From positions 1 through 56,808 of IMG/VR virus record IMGVR_UViG_3300023175_000044: 56,808 bases of DNA. One strand, given 5' to 3'. The translations under genes and the position numbers were made by a program. Positions within the stretch are counted from its first letter, which is position 1; the number at the start of each line of letters is the position of its first letter. Under the pieces are notes generated by a model that had not been told where the DNA came from, did not search any database, and was given only the letters and a program-made list of their open reading frames with translations. The stretch comes from a virus. Below, one piece after another: positions 48,594 to 56,808 of this stretch.

Positions 48594-51500
48594 TTATGTC
48601 CCTAGCGCAATTGCTCTTAAATCTTTTATTACAGGAACCTTAGAACTATTTGTAGATTTCATAACAATTTTTAGTTGGTATACCGAGAATGAAGATAGGC
48701 TACCGCTACTTCCTCCAACTAGGTATCTATATTCTCTAAATTCATCTCTATTCTCATCAGAAGGAACTTCCGTCTCTATTGTAGCAAGTGACCAATCAAC
48801 TAAGTTTAAATCTTCGTCTTCAGTAATTGCTTTATAATAAACTTCTATAGTAGAAACTGATGGTCTATTTGCACTAAATACAATTTTTAAACCAACAGCA
48901 TCTTGAATAAGAGTAACAGGCTTTGTTATATGCTTTGATAAAGAAGAACCTTCAGCTGGATCAGTTTCTGCTACATAATTTAAAGGAACATTTTTACCTG
49001 ATGCAGGAGCTGCTGCTTGATCATCTATTTTATGTGATATACCTGTTAATGAACTTCTTTGTAAATCAACAATAGGTGATACATATTCAGATGCAGTAGT
49101 CATTAATACATTCATTTTAGCAGTAGAAGTTGCTAATGAAGTTTCTTTTGAACTTTGCGCTATAACTCTTGGAGCTGGAAAGAAATTATATTCTTTATTA
49201 TTAAGACTTGTAAAGATAACATCCTCAGCATAAGCTGTTTCATTTCCAGCAAAAGATTTACCAGTGTGGAATTTACCTTTATACTGTAAAGCAGTTTCTT
49301 CTGGCGCAATCGTTTCAATATAAGGGAAGACTTTATCCATTAGCATTTGATCTGATGCAATTACATCATCACCACCAGAAGTAGTTGTAATGCTTGCAGT
49401 TGAATCCATGTCAAAAGTATATCCAGTTCCATCAATTGCTGTGATAATATGATTGGCGTTTAAGCTATCTTGTGAGAATCCACCAATATTACCAACAATA
49501 CCACTAAGAGTAACAGTGTCTCCAACAAATAAACCATGTTCATTATGTTTTACTGTGATTTCAGCTGAACCTGAAGTTGTAGTAATTGGATTATCACCGA
49601 GAAGTTTATTAGGTAAGCTTATATTTTCTAAATACGCAGTTGATGTTCCAGTAGAAAATGAAGCTCTATAAGCTATAAACATTAAATCTTCTAATTGTGA
49701 AGGCTCCCAATCTGCAACGCTTTGAGGTTTAAACATAGAACCTAATGTAGGTTGTTTTGTAATTCTCTTTTCAGTAGATCCTAATTCAAACTCGCCCATT
49801 CTTGAAATGAAAAGATTATAATCAGAAGCATCTGTAAGAACTACTAAAGCATATTCTGTTTGTGGGTTTAAATAAATAGGTTCATCAAATTCAAAATCAG
49901 TTCCTACACTTCCATCGGTTGAAGTTTGAACATTAATAGGATCTAAGATTTTATTTGAACCTGGTATAATAACCTCATCACTCGGCGCCCCATTTTTCAT
50001 AGGTCTTAATTGAATCCAAATTGGAAGAGTACTAGATTTATTTTTAAAATATAATCTTATTTTAGTTAAAAACACACCAGTTGTTTCAGCAACATAAAAA
50101 GATTGAGCTAATGGATTATGCTTTCTTGTTAAGTTTGGTGGATTAACTCTTCTTGTATTAACAAGATTAGCTGTTTTAGTTTCTATAACACCTTCTGCTG
50201 CAAAAGAAGCAGAAGCTACAGAACCTGAAGTATCTGGATCAAAAGTTGTAATATCTAATAAAGTAAATTCTTTTACACCAGTTCTAAATCTAATACTTGG
50301 TGTATTAGGTATAAAGAAAGAACCAGAAACTTCACCTTTAGCATCGGTAAATAAATTAGAACTTCCATCTGGATGACTTGTTAATTTAGATTTAGTGTTT
50401 CCGTATTCGGCTTTATTTGTATTAATTCTTTGGAAGGCTTCAGATTTGCACCAATCACTAACATTAACACCATCAAAATAAGGAATAATTCTTGTATTAG
50501 GTCTTAAACCTACAGCTTTAAAATAAACTTTTCTTGATCTCATAAATGGAATTAAAGTTACATCAACTATTCTATCATTAACCACTTCTCTAATTGTTTC
50601 ATTTTCTACAACTCTAGTTGTTACAGTAGAATTTCTATCAATACCATTCCATCCCCATTCATTAAATGAATAAAGTAATTCTTGTTTTGGCGTTAAACTT
50701 ACACCCCCTTGTAATACTACAGTGGCTGGAGTTTTTGTATCTCTATGTTCATCAGAAGCACCTGATAAAATCACTGTGCCATTATATAAAGAAGTAGTAA
50801 ATGGATTGGCGCTTTGAGTATTAGAAACTTGAGGTTGAGAAATATAACTTGTTTCATTATATTTTACATATACATTATCGCCTTTTAACACAGTATTAGT
50901 CGATAAAGAAGAATCATACACTAATCCAACATTTTTTTCAACATATGCAGAATTTAAAGTTTGTTGACTAGGATTAATTGACGCTTTATATTCTGAACTT
51001 GTAGTATCAGATAAAATATGACTCGTAAAGTTATCTACTGCAAATCCAGATTTAGTTCTGGGTGTTCCATTTGAATCAATTAATTCTAATGCATTAGTAT
51101 CTAATTCAAGTAATGAAAGACTAACAGCTTTTTCTAAAGTGTTTACTCTTTTTTCTATTAAACCAATGTCTTTCATAGTATAGCCTTTGGCTTCTATGAA
51201 TTGAGTTACCATATCACTATCATGTAGAGTAAATGGATTCATTTTAACTCTATATAATTCTAAAGCATTTGGCGAAACTTCTTTAAACTTTGGTGTTAAA
51301 GAAGAAATACCTTGTAATACAGATAACTCTCCTTGTTCATCAACTATAACTTTATCATATCTTGGTAGATAATAAGTAATGTCGGAATTAATAACGTCAG
51401 TATTTTTTGGAAGTTCATGAATTCGTCCAGTTCCGCCAACAAAAGTATCACCAACGTTTTTAACTGAACGAAAATCCATAACATTTCTTAAATCAACTAC

Positions 51501-53534
51501 GGTTCCATCTTGTTTAGTATATGATGGAATATCAGTGTAGCTTAATGAAGAGTATGAATTAATTCCAAAGAAATCACCTGAAGTGGCGTGCTGAAAATGT
51601 TTAATTGACCAGAAAACATTTGTTGGTACTGCAATACCGCCTTTAAGCACTAATCTAGAAATATCATAATATGCATCTCTTTGGCCAGTATCTAAGTTAA
51701 ATTGGTCAGAAATGTCTGCGCCGTTTTCACTATCTTGTCTAATATAATTCACTTGAAAAGCATCAGGAACAGCAAGGTCTACGTAACGCTCTCCATTACC
51801 ACCAGTGTTTAAGCTTCCTTGATTTCCAGTAGTTTCTTGTATTAACTTTTGTTTAACTGTTCCAACACTTTTATTAACATAAGCAAAAAGTGTTAAATTA
51901 GAATTAAATGGCGCGCCTGAAATAGAAGCTGTCGTAGTACCAGATCCTGAAATCGATGGAGTGACTAAAGCTCCATCAGAATCTACTGCTGTAATCCAAT
52001 CAGAAGTACTTGCCCAGGTTTCACCTGCTGCTGATAAAGTTAAATCAACTGCTCCAGCACCATCCGTTACAGCATTGATTTTTCTCTGTACTGTTAATGA
52101 TATGTCATTAATTGTAGAAGGTCTAATTTGTGGAAGAGGAAATAATAAATCTATATTATTTGCTTCTTTTAATACCGCTAAATTATTTTCTAATAATAAA
52201 GTGGCATTATTAATTGAAGAAGTTCCAAGAGATTTAACGTTTCTAAAATTATTACCACCAGACATTGCAATATTAAATAGATAAATTCTATAAGTACCAT
52301 CACCAACACGGTCAATAGATCTAATTCTAGCGGTACCTATATTAGATCCAGATCCATAAGTAGCATTATCTCTTAAATTAACTTCAGAAAATGTGGATAT
52401 ATCAGGTAAACCTATTAAAGTACTTGCAATAACATAGTTTCCAAAGTTACTTGCAACTACTTCATTTTCTAATTGCTCGGTATCTTGAGCTCTAGGCACT
52501 TCTAATTCTGTAGGATAATCTTTATTAACTCTATATCCATTAACATAAGCTGTGCCATCAGAAATATTTAAATTTAGATTTGTTGCATCTGCTGAATCAT
52601 ACAAAATTTTAAATGGACGCACTAAATAGTTTCCAGATTCTTCCTTTGTTCTTAAAGCAATTAAGTCATTTATTTTATTATATTGATTAAATCCGGTTAC
52701 AGCATCTACAACATTTGAATTTATTACTTTAGCTAAATAAACAAATGTATCAGTTGCACTTGTATTTGCTTCATCAATTAAAGTTAATGTAATTCTAAAT
52801 CTATCTGCACCAGGTGCTGTAGTATTAGGAAGTTTTTGTGAGTTATCATAAAGAGATTCATCATCATCTTCTGTAACAATGTCTTGAACAACTTTAAATC
52901 CAACAGTACCAGTATAAATGGGGCTATACTTTTGAATAATTATTTCTTGTTTGGGCGCAAATACAAAGAAACCATTGACGAAAAAGGAACCCTCATCTAC
53001 GGAGAACTTGACGCCTTGTCCAACCGCTGGATTTGAAATTGTGTTTGTTGTTTGTACTCTTAAAATAGTACCAGTAGAAACACCTACAATATCTTCACCA
53101 GGTGTTAATCTAATTGGAGTATCACTAACTGTTCCACCTATCGTATTGGTATATTCTACATAAAGTGTATGAGGATCAGATCCTTCAATCCCAACTTGCT
53201 CTAAAACTTTTACTCTTACATTTGAATTTTGACCAACAAATGTTTCATCAAGAATGCTTCCATCAACTGGAACAGAGTAAACTCCAGCATCTAATTTTAC
53301 AAATTCATACTTATTATTTAAAGCAACTGCTCCAGGAAGAACATCAGCGCCCTCTTTAAAAATATTGCGGCCGAATCTTTCCAATTGCTTTTGAATAATC
53401 GTTTGAGATTGTGTTAACTCTCTAGCTTGTAAGTGACGTCCATTGTTGAATAAGATACGAACAAACCCGTTACTATCCGCGTAGTCATCTCGGTATCTAG
53501 TTTCAAATAATTTTTCAGTGTAATTTATCGTCAT
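48594..53534 (-). CDS. Large DUF4815-type virion structural protein
   Basis: A 1646-residue protein with the N-terminus LFETRYRDDYADSNGFVRIL and FNNGRHLQARELTQSQTIIQ, followed by QLERFGRNIFKEGADVLPGA; these residues mark the DUF4815 family of marine T4-like phages. The middle is beta-rich with Ser, Thr and Asn (TASISGAPFNSNLTLFAYVN), with AIDGTGYTFDMDSTASITTT near 1383. The end is KSTNSSKVPVIKDLRAIAL. It lies between gp8 and the small tail genes, where baseplate peripheral and fibre proteins are coded. Its length suggests a baseplate hub-to-fibre structure. No enzyme motif. It starts 11 bases after gp8 stops. Confidence 0.8.
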   Translation of the reverse strand: MTINYTEKLFETRYRDDYADSNGFVRILFNNGRHLQARELTQSQTIIQKQLERFGRNIFKEGADVLPGAVALNNKYEFVKLDAGVYSVPVDGSILDETFVGQNSNVRVKVLEQVGIEGSDPHTLYVEYTNTIGGTVSDTPIRLTPGEDIVGVSTGTILRVQTTNTISNPAVGQGVKFSVDEGSFFVNGFFVFAPKQEIIIQKYSPIYTGTVGFKVVQDIVTEDDDESLYDNSQKLPNTTAPGADRFRITLTLIDEANTSATDTFVYLAKVINSNVVDAVTGFNQYNKINDLIALRTKEESGNYLVRPFKILYDSADATNLNLNISDGTAYVNGYRVNKDYPTELEVPRAQDTEQLENEVVASNFGNYVIASTLIGLPDISTFSEVNLRDNATYGSGSNIGTARIRSIDRVGDGTYRIYLFNIAMSGGNNFRNVKSLGTSSINNATLLLENNLAVLKEANNIDLLFPLPQIRPSTINDISLTVQRKINAVTDGAGAVDLTLSAAGETWASTSDWITAVDSDGALVTPSISGSGTTTASISGAPFNSNLTLFAYVNKSVGTVKQKLIQETTGNQGSLNTGGNGERYVDLAVPDAFQVNYIRQDSENGADISDQFNLDTGQRDAYYDISRLVLKGGIAVPTNVFWSIKHFQHATSGDFFGINSYSSLSYTDIPSYTKQDGTVVDLRNVMDFRSVKNVGDTFVGGTGRIHELPKNTDVINSDITYYLPRYDKVIVDEQGELSVLQGISSLTPKFKEVSPNALELYRVKMNPFTLHDSDMVTQFIEAKGYTMKDIGLIEKRVNTLEKAVSLSLLELDTNALELIDSNGTPRTKSGFAVDNFTSHILSDTTSSEYKASINPSQQTLNSAYVEKNVGLVYDSSLSTNTVLKGDNVYVKYNETSYISQPQVSNTQSANPFTTSLYNGTVILSGASDEHRDTKTPATVVLQGGVSLTPKQELLYSFNEWGWNGIDRNSTVTTRVVENETIREVVNDRIVDVTLIPFMRSRKVYFKAVGLRPNTRIIPYFDGVNVSDWCKSEAFQRINTNKAEYGNTKSKLTSHPDGSSNLFTDAKGEVSGSFFIPNTPSIRFRTGVKEFTLLDITTFDPDTSGSVASASFAAEGVIETKTANLVNTRRVNPPNLTRKHNPLAQSFYVAETTGVFLTKIRLYFKNKSSTLPIWIQLRPMKNGAPSDEVIIPGSNKILDPINVQTSTDGSVGTDFEFDEPIYLNPQTEYALVVLTDASDYNLFISRMGEFELGSTEKRITKQPTLGSMFKPQSVADWEPSQLEDLMFIAYRASFSTGTSTAYLENISLPNKLLGDNPITTTSGSAEITVKHNEHGLFVGDTVTLSGIVGNIGGFSQDSLNANHIITAIDGTGYTFDMDSTASITTTSGGDDVIASDQMLMDKVFPYIETIAPEETALQYKGKFHTGKSFAGNETAYAEDVIFTSLNNKEYNFFPAPRVIAQSSKETSLATSTAKMNVLMTTASEYVSPIVDLQRSSLTGISHKIDDQAAAPASGKNVPLNYVAETDPAEGSSLSKHITKPVTLIQDAVGLKIVFSANRPSVSTIEVYYKAITEDEDLNLVDWSLATIETEVPSDENRDEFREYRYLVGGSSGSLSSFSVYQLKIVMKSTNSSKVPVIKDLRAIALGT

Positions 53535-53545
53535 GTGCTAGCTCT

Positions 53546-54904
53546 TTATAATTGTAGAATGATTTTAACATCTTCTGTTTGATTAGACATTCTCTCAACT
53601 GCTGTTCTATTATCAATGTATAGGACTTCTCCAGAGAATGGATCGACTTCTGAACTATCTATGATAGATCCTAGTACTCCTTCACCAGAACCATCAGATT
53701 CTGTTATTGTTTCACCTAATGTAAAGGTGCCATATCCAGTTGTAGAGTTTTGATGATAATATAATAAATTTGAATCTACTTCATCAATATAAGCCTTTGT
53801 GCCTGAAGTTCCACCTACAATTGTTTTATCAACACTAAAGGCTACTGTTGTAGATGATAAGTTTAAAGCTTGTAATGCATTACCTGTGTCTGCAGTAAAG
53901 TCTGAATCACTTCCATCTCCTTTTACAGGATTTCTTATTAGACCAACTTGACGGAAATCTTGGACAACAATAAAATCTTCTTCTGATCCAGAAACTTTAG
54001 TATGAATCATAATTCCAGAAGATCTTAAATCATTTGGCGCATCTGCTCCAAATCCTTGAGGAGGTGAAATAACTAATCTAGCTTCAGCACCTGATCCGCC
54101 TCCACCTGATAATGTGACTTGACCATAATCATACCCATAAGGATATAATAAAGTAGAAGAATCGTTTAGGAATTCAATCTTAGCAACTCTACCAGAATCT
54201 GTTGCAGAATCAATTGTAGCAATTGCTGCTGCTGTAGTTCCGTTACCAGTAATAGTAACAGTAGGAGGTGAAGAGTATCCAGATCCACCATCAGTTACAA
54301 CAATGGAAGAAATCATGCCGGGCACAGCTTGATCTTGAATTTCTTTATGCTTTAATTGAATACCAGTCGCATCTGAATCTAACTCACCGACAATTCTGCT
54401 TACGGGCATATAATTAGCAGAAAGGAAATAGTTAGCTTCAATTGCAGAAATAGTAAATAGGAATTTCCAAACATATCCATCAGCAGTTTCAAATGGATCG
54501 TTATTTGAGCCGGAAGGTTCTACTATAGAAGGAACAGTTGCTCCTGTATCATTTCTTCCAGTTCTTAAACACATATAGACTCCGTAGTTTTGAGTCATCA
54601 CATAATAATTGGGTGTTGGATAACCTGCTTGAGTATCATCCCATTGTGAATAAGTTGTGCCAGTCGTCCAATTAACTCTTGGAACAACATAAGATGTGTC
54701 AGTGATTTTCTTTACAGCTTGTAAACTTTCTCTAAAGTTTTTAATTTCTTCTGCTGTGTTCACTGGCGGAGGAGGTGTATCAGTACTATCCCAATACTCA
54801 GATCTACCTAGGCCAATGTACATATGCTCACTGGAGTCGTTAATACCATCAGTAATATATCTGACGATATTACTTCTAAAATAATCTGTTATTACTGCTA
54901 CCAT
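53546..54904 (-). CDS. gp8: Baseplate wedge protein gp8
   Basis: A 452-residue wedge subunit. T4 gp8 is 334, and the extra length is a beta-rich insertion at about 195-300 (VTDGGSGYSSPPTVTITGNG, QVTLSGGGGSGAEARLV). Family features are YIGLGRSEYWDSTDTPP at about 30, DGYVWKFLFTISAIEANYFL at about 142-161, and VLYIDNRTAVERMSNQTEDV near the C-terminus. gp8 joins gp6, gp7 and gp10 in the baseplate arm. The late promoter TATAAATA lies 26 bases upstream. Confidence 0.95.
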   Translation of the reverse strand: MVAVITDYFRSNIVRYITDGINDSSEHMYIGLGRSEYWDSTDTPPPPVNTAEEIKNFRESLQAVKKITDTSYVVPRVNWTTGTTYSQWDDTQAGYPTPNYYVMTQNYGVYMCLRTGRNDTGATVPSIVEPSGSNNDPFETADGYVWKFLFTISAIEANYFLSANYMPVSRIVGELDSDATGIQLKHKEIQDQAVPGMISSIVVTDGGSGYSSPPTVTITGNGTTAAAIATIDSATDSGRVAKIEFLNDSSTLLYPYGYDYGQVTLSGGGGSGAEARLVISPPQGFGADAPNDLRSSGIMIHTKVSGSEEDFIVVQDFRQVGLIRNPVKGDGSDSDFTADTGNALQALNLSSTTVAFSVDKTIVGGTSGTKAYIDEVDSNLLYYHQNSTTGYGTFTLGETITESDGSGEGVLGSIIDSSEVDPFSGEVLYIDNRTAVERMSNQTEDVKIILQL

Positions 54905-54930
54905 TTTCTATGCCCTAAATTATTTTCTAT

Positions 54931-54938
54931 TATTTATA
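54931..54938 (-). promoter_or_regulatory. T4-type late promoter TATAAATA
   Basis: Exact TATAAATA on the minus strand, 26 bases before gp8 ATG 54904. Its central TAA is the stop codon of the upstream wedge-like gene. Confidence 0.87.
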
Positions 54939-55896
54939 CCCGAACCGATGGTTCAAAGTCATAAGATGCTTCCATTAAATCATAAATAGATGTATAATCA
55001 CTATCAAAATCAGATATTACAATATCTTTATATCCTCTAATCTGAATACTTGGATCAAGTCTAACATTAAAGACTTCTTGTGTAGAATCTGCATTTCTAT
55101 CTGTATAACTCGAATCATATTCGTACAGCCCATCCATGTTTGTCCATATTAATCTATTTTGTATTGAATCTAATACATACATGGTTGCGCCCATTGTTTG
55201 TAGTAGAGTTAGATCTTGTTCTGCACCTTGTGATAAGAAGGTTGTAACTTCTTCAACTATAACCTCGCCATCAGAATCTAAAACAACAATTGGAGCTGAT
55301 GCTCCTACATCAAATAAAGTTGTGATTAAAACTTCAGCGCCTAGATAAAAACCAGCTGGATGAACATGCTTTCGATATAAATTACCCCATGTTGCAATTG
55401 AGATTGGAGATTTTACAAGAACAGATAAAATCTGATTTAGTTTACCATCTTGTAATACATCTAATCCATCAATACCTAATGTAGATTGACCAACTGTAAA
55501 TAAGTTATGCTTAGGATATTCTAGCCAAGCGTCTTCATTAAAGAATGCACGGAAGAAATTTTCGGCGCTGTATTCTGTACCTTTTACTCGAAAGAATCTA
55601 CCAAAGTTTCTTATCACTTCTCTTGGTGATGTAAACTGAGTATGAGCAACACCCATACCAATTTCTTTAAACATTAAATCTATTTGATCAAGAGTAGCTT
55701 CTTCAATATCTCTTATTGTATAAAGATCTTCAATGAGTTCACCAAAATTCTCATCACTATCTAAGAAATCATAATAAGCTTCAAGGAAAGAAATTAGATT
55801 AGGATATTCAGAAGACCAATATTCTGGTAAGACATCTCCTACCAGACTTCGTTTCATAGTAATTGGTAAACGATTTAAATCACTAAGAGTTTTCAT
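54934..55896 (-). CDS. Baseplate wedge-like protein (possible gp7 counterpart)
   Basis: A 320-residue protein, MKTLSDLNRLPITMKRSL, with SEYPNLISFLEAYYDFLD at about 29-46, GVAHTQFTSPREVIRNFGRF near 82-101, VKGTEYSAENFFRAFF near 104-119, and LYRKHVHPAGFYLGAEVLI at about 173-191. The YPNLxSFLExYYDFL and the later HPAGxxLxAEV are shared with baseplate proteins of marine T4-like phages that sit in the gp6-gp8 interval. T4 gp7, which sits between gp6 and gp8, is far longer (1032), so a shortened gp7 equivalent is one reading. It shares its first base with the stop of gp6. Confidence 0.7.
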   Translation of the reverse strand: MKTLSDLNRLPITMKRSLVGDVLPEYWSSEYPNLISFLEAYYDFLDSDENFGELIEDLYTIRDIEEATLDQIDLMFKEIGMGVAHTQFTSPREVIRNFGRFFRVKGTEYSAENFFRAFFNEDAWLEYPKHNLFTVGQSTLGIDGLDVLQDGKLNQILSVLVKSPISIATWGNLYRKHVHPAGFYLGAEVLITTLFDVGASAPIVVLDSDGEVIVEEVTTFLSQGAEQDLTLLQTMGATMYVLDSIQNRLIWTNMDGLYEYDSSYTDRNADSTQEVFNVRLDPSIQIRGYKDIVISDFDSDYTSIYDLMEASYDFEPSVRV

Positions 55897-56808
55897 TAGA
55901 GTGTTACTTTCGTATTCTGATCATCTCTTAAAGCATTTGTAACAAGCCGGGATTTATCAAGTTTAATAATATAATTACGTAAAGGTTTAATTACTGATTG
56001 ATTATATGGAGTCGCTCTCACTTCAATATAAGTTCCACCTGAAGAAGAACTTAATGGTGTAATCTCTGAAATCCAAACCTCACCTTTCTTAGCATAGTAA
56101 TCTCCAACATTTGAAGTAATAACTTCATTCGTTATTGCATTTACGAGTTCTAATTGAGTACTATTCAGTTTATTACGGATATATGCTGTTCCACCTGTAA
56201 TCTCAAAGTTTGTTGTCCGTATGATATAATTTACATCATCAGGTTCTGCGAGTGGAACTGGAAAATTAATAGTGTATGCAAAAGTTGCGGTAGATCCAAA
56301 CTCTGGTTCAAATCTCATTCTCATTTTTACATCCGCTTTTGAAGAAAGGATTGCTTCTTCGGCTTCATCAATTGTAGTTAACATATTTGATCGACGGAAT
56401 GTTTTTTCAAATCCATCAATTGTATTGAAGTAATTGGTAACAATGTTTGTCACCTTTGTTGCCATGTTACCAGCAGTGAGTCCTGTCAGATCTGGATCAT
56501 AATTAAAATCAACAGTACATTCAAGATAAACATTTATTGGATCGACAAACTTCGGTGTGATTGATGTTACTGATAATTTATCTGTTAGATCAGATACAAT
56601 CTTCGCTTTGACACGAGTCTGCGTATTTGCATCAGTTCCATCATCAAACTGAAGACTTAAATAAACCTTTCCATAGTCAATAGGAATATTATCTTGTCCA
56701 CCCCACGCTGCGACTTCATCAACTTGAGAAAAGTTTGAAAGAATCTGTGCTTGATAATCTTCAGGAGTTACAAGTCTCTGTTGAGATGCAAACGCGATCG
56801 GCGCTGTT
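55896..56808 (-). CDS. gp6: Baseplate wedge protein gp6 (C-terminal 303 residues, partial)
   Basis: The frame is open through the window edge, reading 114 codons before the first internal ATG. The extra N-terminal text is APIAFASQQRLVTPEDYQAQ, then VDEVAAWGGQDNIPIDYGKV, YLSLQFDDGTDANTQTRVKA, the typical gp6/J-like RLVTPEDYxAxI and W-GG elements. It continues into KVTNIVTNYFNTIDGFEKTF and YIRNKLNSTQLEL. gp6 is 660 residues in T4 and is one of the core arms of the baseplate wedge. The ATG at 56465 is internal and should not be used as a start. It shares one base with the wedge-like gene. Confidence 0.92.
   Translation of the reverse strand, partial: TAPIAFASQQRLVTPEDYQAQILSNFSQVDEVAAWGGQDNIPIDYGKVYLSLQFDDGTDANTQTRVKAKIVSDLTDKLSVTSITPKFVDPINVYLECTVDFNYDPDLTGLTAGNMATKVTNIVTNYFNTIDGFEKTFRRSNMLTTIDEAEEAILSSKADVKMRMRFEPEFGSTATFAYTINFPVPLAEPDDVNYIIRTTNFEITGGTAYIRNKLNSTQLELVNAITNEVITSNVGDYYAKKGEVWISEITPLSSSSGGTYIEVRATPYNQSVIKPLRNYIIKLDKSRLVTNALRDDQNTKVTL

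Noticed and set aside
51961-52284. Plus-strand 107-codon frame opposite the DUF4815 gene
   Set aside because: Antisense of a confident long gene, no initiation signal.
55896-56465. A separate 189-codon gene starting at ATG 56465
   Set aside because: The same frame stays open through 114 more codons to the window edge and carries gp6 motifs, so that ATG is internal.
1-56808. Assignment as a cyanophage
   Set aside because: Gene order fits, but no photosynthesis or other diagnostic host gene is in the window, so the host is left open.

Overview
The window is the virion-morphogenesis region of a T4-like tailed phage (contractile tail, Caudoviricetes). Every convincing gene lies on the minus strand, so transcription runs from high to low coordinates. 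The DNA is AT-rich by eye, and the gene order (gp6, gp8, ..., gp13-14-15-16-17-18-19-20-67-68-21-22-23) is the one known from marine T4-like myoviruses such as cyanophages and SAR11 or other marine phages. Nothing here, such as photosynthesis genes, fixes the host, so I call it a probable marine T4-like myovirus of undetermined host. I saw no tRNA, CRISPR array, insertion sequence or integrase. No stretch over about 80 bases lacks a gene.

Layout in transcription order. (1) 56808-48386: baseplate. The C-terminal part of wedge gp6 (cut by the window edge), a second wedge-like protein, gp8, a 1646-residue DUF4815-type protein and a small coiled-coil protein. (2) 48383-46383: small paralogous tail-associated proteins. 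(3) 46373-41306: seven overlapping genes, five GT-A glycosyltransferase-like proteins interleaved with two Rossmann or methyltransferase-like proteins. (4) 41281-15554: a very large adhesin and fibre cassette. It holds a 3003-residue fibre with two propeller-like regions, a lectin-like domain and a cupredoxin-like end; a tandem C1q-like protein; a 1759-residue protein with two cupredoxin-like domains, one apparently circularly permuted; a 791-residue collagen-like fibre; a string of six small beta-rich proteins; and two glycine-rich adhesin-like proteins, one resembling the ALK/LTK glycine-rich domain. (5) 15525-12937: an 862-residue fusion of three glycosyltransferase domains. (6) 12908-1162: neck (gp13, gp14), tail sheath stabiliser (gp15), terminase (gp16, gp17), sheath (gp18), tube (gp19), portal (gp20), core (gp67, gp68-like), protease (gp21), scaffold (gp22) and major capsid protein (gp23). 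(7) 1072-1: a second tube-like protein and a partial unknown gene.

Regulation is unusually readable. Nine exact copies of the T4 late-promoter box TATAAATA lie on the minus strand, each 21 to 65 bases upstream of a start codon, and several are fused to the stop codon of the preceding gene. A strong Rho-independent terminator follows gp23 and is at once followed by one of these promoters. The structural genes are therefore probably expressed as about ten late transcription units. The glycosyltransferase block is read from the promoter that also drives small tail-protein genes, so it is probably made late, with the virion.

Recognisable gp9 to gp12 and fibritin are absent between gp8 and gp13. 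That space is taken by the roughly 33 kb fibre, adhesin and glycosyltransferase cassette, which is the unusual part of the window. My working inference is a host-recognition module in which many alternative adhesive folds are built together with enzymes that may glycosylate virion proteins or host surface glycans.
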